A stretch of DNA of 64,000 nt from an uncultured Clostridia bacterium (GCA_947168885.1 CAMVNQ010000015.1:29882-93881); one strand, 5' to 3'; positions 32,634 through 42,243 are shown, counted from the stretch's first letter. Notes: generated by a model not told the origin, from the sequence alone. Made by a program: numbers and translations.

Positions 32634-33587
32634 ATGAAACTTTTTAAAAACAGAACAGTCCTCGGCGTTCTCTGCATCGCCATTGCCCTCGTGATATGCT
32701 TCGTGATCACTCCGCTGTTCAATGCTTCGGCGGCGAATCTCACCACTATCGTCCGTATAAAGAACGATATCAAGGTAGGAACGGAGATTACAAGCAAAGA
32801 TATCGAAACTGTTGAGGTCGGAGCGTACAATCTGCCCTCGAATGTAGTCAAAAAGCCCGATGATGTTGTTGGCAAGTATGCCGCCGTTGAGCTGCTCAAG
32901 GACGAGTATGTGCTTTCCACCAAGATCAGTGATACGCCAGCGACCGAGAATGTGTATCTCTACGGCATGAACGGCTCAAAACGTGTTATGTCGGTAACAC
33001 TGCCGTCCTTCGCAAAGGGACTTTCGGGTAAGCTCATGTCCGGTGATATAGTGTCCGTGATTGCAGTAGATTACCAGGAAAAAGGCGAAACGGTCGTACC
33101 CGATGAACTCCAGTATGTTCAGGTGGTCGCAGCTACCGATAAGCGTGGCAACGACGAGAAAGTGACCGAATACCGCGCCGATGGCGAGGAAGAAACCGAC
33201 CTGCCCGAGACTGTAACACTTATGGTCTCCCCGTCACAGGCGATAGTCCTCGCGGAACTTGAAGCCGAGGGTGAGATACACATTGCGCTTGTTTATCGCG
33301 GAACGCAGGAGAATGCCGATAAGTTCCTCGAAGCGCAGGAAAAGATACTCAAGGACAAGGCAGATGTGACCGTGACCGAGAAAACCGAGGAATCGGAAAC
33401 GGAGGTGAAACCGGAAACAACAGCCGAGCTGTTTGGAGGTGAGCCAGAGATCACGGAAGAAACCGAGGAATCAGAGACTACGGTCGAGCTGGATATCCCC
33501 GACCTTGCCCCCGAAGACGAAATTGAGAATGACGATACTACCGGAGAAACCGCGGAGGTGACTGACAATGGCATCATTTCTGAATAA
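32634..33587 (+). CDS. CpaB/RcpC-like SAF-domain pilus protein
   Basis: About 317 residues from ATG 32634 (AGGTGATAT upstream). One N-terminal membrane helix (about 8-28), then the SAF domain (VRIKNDIKVGTEITSKDIE, about 42-105) and an RcpC/CpaB-type beta domain. It ends with a Glu/Thr-rich acidic tail. CpaB proteins lie in the envelope of Tad systems. The gene overlaps tadZ by 20 nt. The long acidic tail is unusual for the family. Confidence 0.82.
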   Translation: MKLFKNRTVLGVLCIAIALVICFVITPLFNASAANLTTIVRIKNDIKVGTEITSKDIETVEVGAYNLPSNVVKKPDDVVGKYAAVELLKDEYVLSTKISDTPATENVYLYGMNGSKRVMSVTLPSFAKGLSGKLMSGDIVSVIAVDYQEKGETVVPDELQYVQVVAATDKRGNDEKVTEYRADGEEETDLPETVTLMVSPSQAIVLAELEAEGEIHIALVYRGTQENADKFLEAQEKILKDKADVTVTEKTEESETEVKPETTAELFGGEPEITEETEESETTVELDIPDLAPEDEIENDDTTGETAEVTDNGIISE

Positions 33588-34422
33588 GCTGATGAAGCAC
33601 GGCGATGAGGACGAAGAACTTGATATGGAGTTTGACATCGCTGAAAACGAATGTTTTGAGCTACCTCCCGACCGTAAGGATAATCAGATACTCGCGGTCT
33701 GGGGCAGCCCGTCCTCTGGCAAGACTATCATGAGCGTAAAGATCGCCCGATATATCGCCGCGCAGAAAAAGAATGTTATTCTCGTTCTCGCGGATATGTC
33801 CGCGCCGCCGCTTCCGTACATCTGCCCGTCCTCAGACCTTGAAGCCGAGGTGTCTCTCGGAACGATACTCGCATCCGCAGAAGTCACGGGCAGCATCATC
33901 AAGCAGAATGCGATACTGCATAAACGTAACGAATATCTCACCATGCTCGGAATGCTCAAAGGCGAGAACGCATTCACTTACGCGCCGTACACGGAAACAC
34001 AGGCAAAAGAGCTTCTGAACGAGCTTCGCCGTATGGCTGACTACATCATTATCGACTGCACATCGAACATAACCAACGATATACTGTCGGCAGTGGCACT
34101 GATCGACTCGGACGCGGTTCTGCGTCTGGTGTCCTGCGACTTAAAATCCATAAGCTACCTGTCATCGCAGATGCCCGTGCTGCTCGACAATAAGTTCAAT
34201 GTCAACAAGCAGTACAAGGCGGCAAGCAATATAGACGCGTTTCAGGCTGACGAGAACATAGAACAGGTCGTAGGCGGCGTATCATTCAAGATACCGCATT
34301 CCGAGGAAGTACATCAGCAGTTCCTCGCCGGAAACCTGTTCGGAGCGCTCTCCGCAAAGGACAGCAAGGACTTCCGTAAATCGGTGGCGAAGATATCCAA
34401 CGAAATATTTGAGTTAGGGTGA
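33568..34422 (+). CDS. TadZ/CpaE-like ATPase
   Basis: 284 residues. After an acidic start the P-loop WGSPSSGKT (G46-T53) opens a ParA/MinD-like domain, with DYIIIDCTSNI as the second acidic motif. TadZ proteins place the Tad machine in the cell. It lies between CpaB and the TadA motor, as expected. The stop overlaps the next in-frame GTG; the following gene starts at ATG 34428. Confidence 0.8.
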   Translation: MASFLNKLMKHGDEDEELDMEFDIAENECFELPPDRKDNQILAVWGSPSSGKTIMSVKIARYIAAQKKNVILVLADMSAPPLPYICPSSDLEAEVSLGTILASAEVTGSIIKQNAILHKRNEYLTMLGMLKGENAFTYAPYTETQAKELLNELRRMADYIIIDCTSNITNDILSAVALIDSDAVLRLVSCDLKSISYLSSQMPVLLDNKFNVNKQYKAASNIDAFQADENIEQVVGGVSFKIPHSEEVHQQFLAGNLFGALSAKDSKDFRKSVAKISNEIFELG

Positions 34423-34427
34423 TAACT

Positions 34428-35816
34428 ATGGCATTAACAGCAAACACGAATACACAGAACTTATTCTACAGATCAAGCGATACCAAGCAGTTTTCGGAGG
34501 TTCTCGAAGAAGTCCAGTCCTATGTTTCGAGCAAATACTCGGCGCTGGTCGTTGACGGCATAAACAACATAGGCACGGGCAACGAGGAAGTCAAGGCACA
34601 GGTCAAGAGGTACATAGGAAAGTACCTTCTTGACCACCGTCTGACGGTCGCAGACATGACGCAGCAGGAGCTTATTGACAAGCTCTATACCGAAATGGCT
34701 GAGTTCTCGTTCCTCACGAAATACATCTTCGGCTCGGGCATTGAGGAAATAAACATCAACTCATGGGACGATATAGAGGTGCAGTATTCAAGCGGTGAGA
34801 CTGTCAAGATCGACGAGAAATTTGAAAGCCCCGACCATGCCATAAATATCGTCAGAAGAATGCTGCACGTTTCCGGAATGGTGTTGGATAACACTTCTCC
34901 GGCTATTCTCGGACATCTCTCCAAGAACATAAGAATTGCGGTGCTAAAAACCCCTCTTGTCGATGAAGATGTCGGTGTTGCGGCATCTATCCGAATCGTC
35001 AATTCCCAGCACCTCACCAAAGAGGACTTCATCAAGCATGGCACGGCTACCGAAGAAATGATGGATTTTCTTTCGTTCGCTGTTCGCTACGGTGCTTCTA
35101 CAACTGTCGCGGGCGCGACCTCGTCCGGTAAAACGACGCTCACAGGCTGGCTGCTCACAACGATACCTCATAATAAGCGTATCTTCACTATTGAAGCGGG
35201 TTCTCGTGAACTTGACCTTGTGGAGCGTGATGAGAATGGAAAGATCGTAAACAAGGTAATTCATACGATAACCCGTGAATCTGAGGACGAAAAGAAAAGT
35301 ATCACACAGGACAACTTGCTCGATATGTCTCTGCGTTTCCACCCCGATTACATAGTAGTCGGAGAAATGAGATCGAGTGAGGCAGATTCCGCTCAGGAAG
35401 CGGCTCGAACAGGCCATACCGTTATCACCACAATACACTCGAACTCCTGCGAAGCCACATGGCGCAGAATGGTTACGCTCTGCAAGAGAAAATACCCGAA
35501 TGTCGATGATACCGTCATTCTGAACCTTGTAACCGAGGCATTCCCGATAGTCGTGTACGCCAAGCAGCTTGAAAACAAGCAGCGCCGTATCATGGAGATC
35601 ATGGAATGCGAGATAAAGCCGGACGGCGAGCGCGAATACCATACGCTGTACCGCTACAAGATCAGCGAGAATCGTGTCGAGGACGGAAAGTTCATCATCA
35701 AGGGCGAACACATCAAGGTCGAGGATCCGTCACCGTCCTTACAGCGCAGAATGCTGGAGAACGGCGCTTCGGTCGAGGAATTGAACAGATTTTTACGGAA
35801 AGGAGAGCATAAATGA
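34428..35816 (+). CDS. tadA: TadA/VirB11-family secretion ATPase
   Basis: About 462 residues. An N-terminal domain (1-130) precedes the ATPase core: Walker A G229-A-T-S-S-G-K-T236, Asp box region (FTIEAGSRELDL), Walker B-like IVVGEMRSSEAD and the His box TGHTVITTIHSNS. This hexameric ATPase powers pilus assembly in Tad systems and equals VirB11 in T4SS. It is the only VirB11-like protein in the element, so it may serve both pilus and conjugation. The stop overlaps tadB (ATGA). Confidence 0.93.
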   Translation: MALTANTNTQNLFYRSSDTKQFSEVLEEVQSYVSSKYSALVVDGINNIGTGNEEVKAQVKRYIGKYLLDHRLTVADMTQQELIDKLYTEMAEFSFLTKYIFGSGIEEININSWDDIEVQYSSGETVKIDEKFESPDHAINIVRRMLHVSGMVLDNTSPAILGHLSKNIRIAVLKTPLVDEDVGVAASIRIVNSQHLTKEDFIKHGTATEEMMDFLSFAVRYGASTTVAGATSSGKTTLTGWLLTTIPHNKRIFTIEAGSRELDLVERDENGKIVNKVIHTITRESEDEKKSITQDNLLDMSLRFHPDYIVVGEMRSSEADSAQEAARTGHTVITTIHSNSCEATWRRMVTLCKRKYPNVDDTVILNLVTEAFPIVVYAKQLENKQRRIMEIMECEIKPDGEREYHTLYRYKISENRVEDGKFIIKGEHIKVEDPSPSLQRRMLENGASVEELNRFLRKGEHK

Positions 35817-36742
35817 ACGCGGTATATCTAATTGCATTTATAGGCTTGGTCGTGGGATTTTTCCTGCTGTTCGGCATAACGCCGCTGGAATTCACGGACG
35901 GACTTTTCGGATTTCTTACCGCAAAGCCGAATACTCTGAAATCGCAGATAAACGAGGCTACACAGCGCAAAAAGCCGAACTTCTTCCGCCGTGAGATCAT
36001 GGAAGCGCAGGAGATATTACGGCTCACGAACCGCACAAATATGTTCTCGCTGCTGTGTGTATGCTCCCTCGGACTCTCGGCGATAGGACTGTGCGTGTCT
36101 ATTCTGATCGGAAATGTGTTCCTTGCGCCGGTAATGGCGATAGGCTTAATGTTCGTGCCTTTCTGGTATATCAAGACCACGGCAAGCAATTACAAGAAAG
36201 ACATTGCCGCGGAGCTTGAAACTGCCCTGTCGATAATAACTACGGCGTATCTTCGTAACGAGGACATAATCACATCAATCGAGGAAAATATCCATTATCT
36301 GAATGCTCCCGTAAAGACCGTGTTCGAGGAATTCCTGTCGAGCATAAAGCTGTCAAACCCCGATGTTGAGGCGGCTCTGCTCGCTATGAAAAAGAAGATC
36401 GACAATGAGGTGTTCCACGAATGGATAGACGAGCTTATTCTCTGTATGAATGACCGCTCGTTGAAATCCACACTCACGCCGACAGTCAACAAGTTTTCGG
36501 ATATGCGCGTAGTAAACGCAGACCTCGAATACATGATAACCGGTCCGAGAAAAGAGTTCATCACAATGGTATTCCTCGTTGTCGGAAATATCCCGCTGCT
36601 GTATATGCTCAACAAGGCATGGTACACATCGCTCATGGAATCCATTGTGGGTCAGATCGTGCTTGCAATATCGGCAGTGGCAATATTTATTTCAACGGCA
36701 ATAGTCATTAAGCTGACAAAGCCGATAGAGTACAAGAGATAA
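35813..36742 (+). CDS. TadB-like platform protein (T2SS F domain)
   Basis: 309 residues: N-terminal membrane helix (about 5-25), two central helices (about 75-115), a cytoplasmic T2SSF-like domain (IAAELETALSIITTAYLRNED, then FEEFLSSIKLS) and two C-terminal helices. TadB and TadC form the inner-membrane platform moved by TadA. Translationally coupled to tadA and followed by tadC. Confidence 0.85.
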   Translation: MNAVYLIAFIGLVVGFFLLFGITPLEFTDGLFGFLTAKPNTLKSQINEATQRKKPNFFRREIMEAQEILRLTNRTNMFSLLCVCSLGLSAIGLCVSILIGNVFLAPVMAIGLMFVPFWYIKTTASNYKKDIAAELETALSIITTAYLRNEDIITSIEENIHYLNAPVKTVFEEFLSSIKLSNPDVEAALLAMKKKIDNEVFHEWIDELILCMNDRSLKSTLTPTVNKFSDMRVVNADLEYMITGPRKEFITMVFLVVGNIPLLYMLNKAWYTSLMESIVGQIVLAISAVAIFISTAIVIKLTKPIEYKR

Positions 36743-36753
36743 GGGGGAGCAGT

Positions 36754-37625
36754 ATGTTAGTTTTATTGATAATAAGCGGTATCGCGCTTTCGGTCGGGCT
36801 GTTCTTCCTTATGGCAGATGTGCTGAAAATACCGTATCTGAAAACATCAAAGGCGGTAATGTCTGTCGGCAAGACCGACAAGAAGATATCCAAGACCATA
36901 GACGCTGTGCTTGTTGACGCGTCTGTCCGCATAGGAAAGCTCATTCCTATGGACAAGTACAAGCGTATCCGCATGGAAAAGACGCTTGCGTCCGCAGACA
37001 TAAAGATGACACCCGAGACATTCAGAGCGTATTCGCTGTTAAAGGCTTTTGGCGTAGGACTGCTGATATCCCGTGTGCGCTGATCTTCCCGATGATAATT
37101 CCGCTGATAATCATACTTGCGGTGGCGGTGTATTTCAAGGAGATCGGCAAGGCTGACGAGCAGATGCGAAAGAAAAGAGCTGCGATAGAGAGCGAACTGC
37201 CCCGATTCGTGGCGACTGTTGAGCAGGAGCTGAAAACTTCTCGTGATATACTTTCCATAATGGAAAATTACAAGAAGCACGCAGGAGCGGAGTTCAGTTA
37301 TGAACTGGACGTAACAACTGCCGACATGAGAAGTTCCAGTTATGAAGCGGCTTTGACGAGATTTGAATCCCGTATCGGTTCTTCGCAGCTCTCCGATGTT
37401 GTGCGCGGTCTGGTGTCGGTCATCAGAGGCGACAACAGCGCGGTATATTTCAAAATGCTCGCTCACGATTTCAAGCTAATGGAATTACAGCGATTGAAAA
37501 ATGAAGCGCAGAAGATACCGCCGAAGATCCGCATTTTCAGCCTTGCAATGCTGATGATATTTCTGCTGACATATCTCGTTGTAATGGGTATGCAGCTTAT
37601 TGACGCACTCGGAACGATGATGTAA
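36754..37625 (+). pseudogene. TadC-like platform protein split by a frameshift
   Basis: Two reading frames together make one TadC-like protein. The first (36754-37083) ends FGVGLLISRVR at a TGA. A shift of -1 near 37068 continues as IPCALIFPMIIPLIII and then the second frame (37092-37625) with the F domain (EVEQELKTSRDILSIMENY, later RIRIFSLAMLMIFLL). The break falls inside a membrane helix, so the two halves are not separate domains. It could be a real mutation, programmed shifting or a sequence error; no classical slippery heptamer is present. The ribosome site before 36754 is strong. Confidence 0.75.
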
Positions 37626-37637
37626 CGGAGGTGCAAT

Positions 37638-38039
37638 TTGAAGAAAATAACAAATGTATTGCGAAGTAAGCGCGGCGAAGGCTACATAGATGTGTGCATC
37701 ATCGTGCTTGTGTTCGTGATAATAATGGCATTCATGCTGGCGGCTGTCCCGGTGTTCGTGGCGAAGATACAGCTTGACAACTTTGCGGACGAGCTTGTCC
37801 GTGAAGCGGAGATAGCCGGTCATATCGGCTCGGAGACTACCGCGAGGGCGGCTGTTCTTTCGGAAAAAACAGGACTGCATCCGACGATAAAATGGTCACG
37901 AAGCGGCAGAGTTCAGCTCAACCAGGAGTTTACGGTCACGCTGACTACCACCAAAGACATAGGCTTCGGTCCGTTCGGCAGTTTCCCCGTGGAGCTTAAA
38001 GCGGCGGCTTCGGGCAAGAGTGAGGTGTACTGGAAATGA
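37638..38039 (+). CDS. TadE-like pseudopilin (DUF4320)
   Basis: 133 residues from TTG 37638 (GGAGGTG upstream). A basic start, the site KRG13|E14GYID, a membrane helix (about 18-42) and an extracytoplasmic beta domain. The RGE.Y(I/V)D motif matches the pilins at 31035 and 31932, so it should be processed by the same peptidase. DUF4320 proteins take the place of TadE in clostridial elements. The stop overlaps the next gene (ATGA). Confidence 0.78.
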   Translation: MKKITNVLRSKRGEGYIDVCIIVLVFVIIMAFMLAAVPVFVAKIQLDNFADELVREAEIAGHIGSETTARAAVLSEKTGLHPTIKWSRSGRVQLNQEFTVTLTTTKDIGFGPFGSFPVELKAAASGKSEVYWK

Positions 38040-38581
38040 GAAAGTTTCTGTATCGCCTTAAGAATAAAAAAGGCTTCTCCGGTCCGTGGGTCGTGGTCGT
38101 AGCGCTTATCGGCGTTATGCTGTTTGTGGTCATCAGCCAGTATATCCGGCTGATGATGATCGCGGCGGGTGTCAAAGACGCGGTGCAGTCCGCTGTGATC
38201 TCCGCTTCGGTCAGCAATTGGGCGAATGTTTACCCGTGTATCCGGGAGGGGTATGCGGGCGGGTATAGGTACAAACAAGGCTCATGGAACGAGCGGATAA
38301 CCACAGGAAACATATATGGCAGACTTTCAAATCTGCTGGGGCTGAAAAATGTCGGCGGCAAATACTGTTCGATCAACGATGACGGGGTCGAGTACGCGGT
38401 ATATGGACTAAGTGTGAATATCGACAACTCGCCTTTTGCGCCGAGCAGTACGAACGGCATACAGGAGTTTCAGGCTACATCAAAGATAACGCTTGAAGTT
38501 CCGCTGTCGTTCGGCGGCAATTTGCTCCCGCCCATGAAAGTAGATTTGTTGGTTAAGTCCAGATATATGCCGAAATTTTAG
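38036..38581 (+). CDS. TadE/TadG-like pseudopilin
   Basis: 181 residues: basic start, candidate cleavage KKG13|F14SGPW, membrane helix (about 18-38), then an extracytoplasmic domain with a Cys pair (YPCIREG and KYCSIND). Probably a minor pilin or tip protein. Coupled to the DUF4320 gene. Confidence 0.68.
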   Translation: MRKFLYRLKNKKGFSGPWVVVVALIGVMLFVVISQYIRLMMIAAGVKDAVQSAVISASVSNWANVYPCIREGYAGGYRYKQGSWNERITTGNIYGRLSNLLGLKNVGGKYCSINDDGVEYAVYGLSVNIDNSPFAPSSTNGIQEFQATSKITLEVPLSFGGNLLPPMKVDLLVKSRYMPKF

Positions 38582-38690
38582 TCCAAAAGGTAGATTTTTC
38601 GGTTTTGCGCTGGACTTGCAGACACCGTATATGGTAATGTGGACGATAATAAGAACCGGAAACACAGACTAATAGAAAGGTGTGATCTAT

Positions 38691-39338
38691 ATGACAAAGA
38701 ACGGAAAAAGAAAAGTCCTTATAGGCACAGTATCAGCAGCTTGCATAGCTATGATGTGCGTGATAGGGTCGCAGTTCATAGGCTCGGACGGTATCACGAT
38801 AAAATCTCATGATACCTCCGGCGCGGACAGAGTCGGGGTGAAGATAAGCACGACTGCTCCGATAATTGCGGAGGAAGAAAGCGCCGTAACATCGGCTCCC
38901 GCGGACTCGGCAGATACCACAAGACCGCCCGAAGATGACGAGATCATCATAACGGCGATAACGAGCGCGGAAGATGACCGCAGCAGTGTGATAAACAACG
39001 CTCCTGCGGTGACAACAGCGGCTTACACTACCAAGAGCAAGGTCATCGTTGATCAGAGCTTCGAGGCAGCGACCAAGCCCGTGACCGAGCCGCCCGCTCC
39101 GGAAGTGACGGACACAGCAATGCTTACCAATGCCGAGACTGAGCCGAGCTACGAAGCGGAACAGACAGTAATAACCACGACTGCCCCGCAGGATACCTCG
39201 CTGCAGCACGGACAGACCAGCGGCGGCATGATCTACATCAACGGCTTCGGCTGGATAGTCAATGAGGGCGGCGGCGGTGAAGGCTCCACCAACGAGGAAA
39301 TGTACTGCAACGGAAACAAGATAGGCTACTTCGGATAA
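38691..39338 (+). CDS. DUF6550-like exported low-complexity protein
   Basis: About 215 residues from ATG 38691. A signal anchor (about 8-28), a long Thr/Ala/Glu/Pro-rich linker (30-185) and a small conserved C-terminal module (GGMIYINGFGWIVNEGGGG). The end module is typical of DUF6550 proteins in clostridial conjugative elements (from memory). It probably spans the wall to display the module. It ends the Tad block; a hairpin follows. Confidence 0.68.
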   Translation: MTKNGKRKVLIGTVSAACIAMMCVIGSQFIGSDGITIKSHDTSGADRVGVKISTTAPIIAEEESAVTSAPADSADTTRPPEDDEIIITAITSAEDDRSSVINNAPAVTTAAYTTKSKVIVDQSFEAATKPVTEPPAPEVTDTAMLTNAETEPSYEAEQTVITTTAPQDTSLQHGQTSGGMIYINGFGWIVNEGGGGEGSTNEEMYCNGNKIGYFG

Positions 39339-39346
39339 GGAATAAA

Positions 39347-39379
39347 GAACGCCCGCAGGCTCGGAGCTTGCGGGTGTTC
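39347..39379. terminator. Terminator between the Tad operon and the inserted gene
   Basis: Stem GAACGCCCGCAGGC / GCTTGCGGGTGTTC (imperfect) with a short loop, between two convergent genes; likely works both ways. Confidence 0.65.
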
Positions 39380-39395
39380 AGCTAGCAAGTTTGTT

Positions 39396-40424
39396 TTATT
39401 TGGAGCTATTCCAGGCGTTGTTGGCGTAGTTTAAAAAAGGATATATAGAGTTATTTTTTAGTAGCAATATATCAAGCCCGTGTGATGCCAAATAATAAAA
39501 CATTGATCTAAGCTCAGTAATGGTGAATAGAGGAAATGATTTTTCGGAAATAGCCATTCGTAGATTATAATTCACTCTTGACTCATCCTTAATAATATGA
39601 TTCACAGGGGAAATTAAAAAATTGTATTCTGGAATAGATTGAAATTCATTTGAGTATTCGGTAATAATGGTGTAATTGTTGTCTTGTTCAATATTTTGGT
39701 TAATAATTGAGAGGCGGTCTTGAAGTGCTTCTAAAATAAAAACGAACTTCAAGTACCCACTATCTTTTCCTTTGGCTCGAAATATTAATCTGTCATTATA
39801 AAACAACTTGTATGAAATCAATTCTCCATATGGATCAAATCTAATACCCATTCCCTTTGAATGATTGTTAGAGTACACACTAACAATTTTTACAGGCTTG
39901 TTAAACATATATGAGCAGGTCTCTAATTCACTGTCAAACCATGAAACCGATTTTGGCCCGATGAAATCTTCGTAAGAAAGTTTACCGTGATGTTTTTTTA
40001 ACGTTTCTGTTGTAAACAAACCCCACATTCCTTTTATGGAGACAGCTATACGAAGAGGCAATTGTTGCCTATCTGCAAAAGCTATTCTTTTCTCTAAATT
40101 TCCTTGCGAGATTTTGTAATAATCTTTTCCTGTATGCTTAACCTCAAGCAGCATTTTATTACCATCACGCAATTCGACCTTAAAATCTGGAGTATATTCA
40201 TCTGTTACATGTGAAAATTCTTCATCATATGCTTCAAAATGTTTCAAAGCGTCAAGGGCTTTAAGTATATATATAAACTCAGCCTCTTTTTCTTTACCAA
40301 CTATCCTTTTCCTATAATCTTCAAAATCAATACCAAGATAGCTAGCCATTACTTTTTGCTCTTCCTCAGTTTTACCGAGAGCTAATTTATCAAACGCTAA
40401 TATTTTAGAAAACTCAACATCCAT
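39396..40424 (-). CDS. PD-(D/E)XK nuclease-like cargo protein
   Basis: About 342 residues from ATG 40424 (GGAGG before it; the upstream GTG overlaps that site). TPDFKVELRDGN, then MLLEVKHTGKDYY, gives the PD...ExK core of restriction-type nucleases; an N-terminal helical region includes KEAEFIYILKALDALKHFEAYDEEF. The C-terminal half is unassigned. It is the only backward gene between 24.7 and 61.2 kb, AT-rich, with its own consensus promoter, and lies between the Tad and T4SS blocks. It could be a defence nuclease or transposon-type endonuclease; no methylase partner is adjacent. Confidence 0.7.
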   Translation of the reverse strand: MDVEFSKILAFDKLALGKTEEEQKVMASYLGIDFEDYRKRIVGKEKEAEFIYILKALDALKHFEAYDEEFSHVTDEYTPDFKVELRDGNKMLLEVKHTGKDYYKISQGNLEKRIAFADRQQLPLRIAVSIKGMWGLFTTETLKKHHGKLSYEDFIGPKSVSWFDSELETCSYMFNKPVKIVSVYSNNHSKGMGIRFDPYGELISYKLFYNDRLIFRAKGKDSGYLKFVFILEALQDRLSIINQNIEQDNNYTIITEYSNEFQSIPEYNFLISPVNHIIKDESRVNYNLRMAISEKSFPLFTITELRSMFYYLASHGLDILLLKNNSIYPFLNYANNAWNSSK

Positions 40425-40444
40425 TATTAGCACCTCCTAACGAT

Positions 40445-40473
40445 ATTATATCATAATAATATCATATAGTCAA
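40445..40473 (-). promoter_or_regulatory. Promoter of the inserted nuclease-like gene
   Basis: Minus strand TTGACT (40473-40468), 17-nt spacer, TATAAT (40450-40445). Confidence 0.75.
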
Positions 40474-40492
40474 CAACCAAGAAAGGAGTCCC

Positions 40493-42229
40493 ATGAAAAG
40501 AATAAAAAAGATCATAGTGTCCGCTCTGCTTGCTGTGTTCATAGGCTTGCAGAGCGTTCCTGCTTATGCCGACGGCTCGGTCGGTGATCCGAACATTGAT
40601 AACGGTGGCGGTGGTCTGCAGAGCGGTACATCATCAAACTTCTGGTATCAGACCGATGACGGTGTTCGTGTAACTATCGTCGATGCCAAGACCGGAGAGG
40701 AAAAATCACAGTCTATAGACTACACAAACAAACGCCCGAATGACATTGCCGTTCATTTTGGTAAGAACAGCAAGCGTGATTACACCAACGGTATGGGTCT
40801 GACAGCAAGCACAGGAACATACACATACAAGAACCCCGCTCAGGCACTCCCAATAATCGTAAGTGACGGCGAGTACTATGTTTCAAGCATTGATGAGATA
40901 CGCAGTTACTTTACGGACGAGCAGGTCGTGAAAGCGATAGCATCGGATATGAGTTTCAAGTTCGAGGATCTTGTGAACGGCGATTACAAGCTCATGATCG
41001 AGCCAATAGTGTACATCACCTACAACGGGACACGATGTGCGATGACAGCGACAGAGGCGGCTCTGTACAACATCAAGACCGGCGGCGACCTCATAAATAA
41101 GTTCGGTCCGCTGTCGCATAAGAACCTGCCGCTGGCGATGTTCCTTGAAGATGATGATCTCGGATATACCGCATGGTCGGGATCTACAACATCAAGAGCC
41201 ACAGACAGCGATATTATCAACTATCTCGGTGTCGGCATCGTGTCCTTCAAAGAGCCGGACGAGGAGGTCGAGGTAGAAACGAGCGACTATGAATACCGTG
41301 TCGATACCGATGTTTACACCTCGGTGACCGTTTCGGGCGGTAAGCACACTCCCGACAATCCCGTGACTGTCATATTCGACATCAAGAATACTTCATACAC
41401 TGTCAGCAATATCGTCTATCCCGATGGTGCTTCGCAGCTTGTTTGGGTGCGCTGGCATACTCCCACGACCCCGCAGAAGGTCACAATTAATGTAACTGTT
41501 ATCGGCGGAGCATCTTCCAGTAAAAGCACTATAATTGCAAACATCGTCGATCTCGACGAGAATCCACCTCCTGACCCAACAGCGTATGACCGCAACGATA
41601 CATTTACTCCCGTGAACCCGCCGAACAAGGCGCAGAGGACGACCGCCGCATGGTCGAAATACTATGCTTACTGGGTACCGGATTGGGTGTGGATATCTCA
41701 TTGGGTATGGCATACGATTGTAAACCCTGACGGCTCTTACAGCGGATACTGGCAGGATCACGGACATTGGGAAGATAAGGGCGATTGGGAGTTCGATCAG
41801 AATATGTTCTCGGCTTCTCTTTCAGCTAACATGACAATAACTCCCGATGAAAAGAACCCCACCAAGACCGGCAGGACAATGAAATCCGGATACGGCATAA
41901 ACGAACGCGTGACCGCAACCGTCAGCGGCTCCGGTGAACATACCGACATTCAGGATGCTGTCACTTACTTTCCGGAATTCAAGTACAAGAAATACTGGCG
42001 CTTGCTCGAAAAGGTATCAGGCGGGTATGAATTCAAAAAGAACGAGTACAGCACCTACAATAACCGCACTCACTTCACGCCCGTTTGGTATCCCGACGGC
42101 AGCTACACACCATACACATGGGTAATCGACTGCTGGACACCGGCGGGAATGCTGTCTGTGAACCTCGCCGACAGCGTAACGATAAAGGGCAATGTGTACG
42201 ATGACTGGCACATTGCCAAAACATACTGA
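40493..42229 (+). CDS. Large exported protein of the transfer operon, Trp-rich segment
   Basis: 578 residues. Signal peptide (1-26, ending YADG). A conserved-looking extracytoplasmic part (about 45-260), a beta domain (about 262-360) and a striking Trp/Tyr/His-rich segment (about 386-433) with nine Trp in 47 residues (WVPDWVWISHWVW and WQDHGHWEDKGDW). It has no C-terminal anchor. Placed first in the T4SS block, it may be an exported adhesin or channel component. Family not recognised. Confidence 0.68.
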   Translation: MKRIKKIIVSALLAVFIGLQSVPAYADGSVGDPNIDNGGGGLQSGTSSNFWYQTDDGVRVTIVDAKTGEEKSQSIDYTNKRPNDIAVHFGKNSKRDYTNGMGLTASTGTYTYKNPAQALPIIVSDGEYYVSSIDEIRSYFTDEQVVKAIASDMSFKFEDLVNGDYKLMIEPIVYITYNGTRCAMTATEAALYNIKTGGDLINKFGPLSHKNLPLAMFLEDDDLGYTAWSGSTTSRATDSDIINYLGVGIVSFKEPDEEVEVETSDYEYRVDTDVYTSVTVSGGKHTPDNPVTVIFDIKNTSYTVSNIVYPDGASQLVWVRWHTPTTPQKVTINVTVIGGASSSKSTIIANIVDLDENPPPDPTAYDRNDTFTPVNPPNKAQRTTAAWSKYYAYWVPDWVWISHWVWHTIVNPDGSYSGYWQDHGHWEDKGDWEFDQNMFSASLSANMTITPDEKNPTKTGRTMKSGYGINERVTATVSGSGEHTDIQDAVTYFPEFKYKKYWRLLEKVSGGYEFKKNEYSTYNNRTHFTPVWYPDGSYTPYTWVIDCWTPAGMLSVNLADSVTIKGNVYDDWHIAKTY

Positions 42230-42243
42230 GAAAGGATGATATT

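Noticed and set aside
37060..37090. Programmed -1 frameshift site in tadC
   Set aside because: No X-XXY-YYZ slippery heptamer or clear downstream pseudoknot; mutation or sequence error is more likely.
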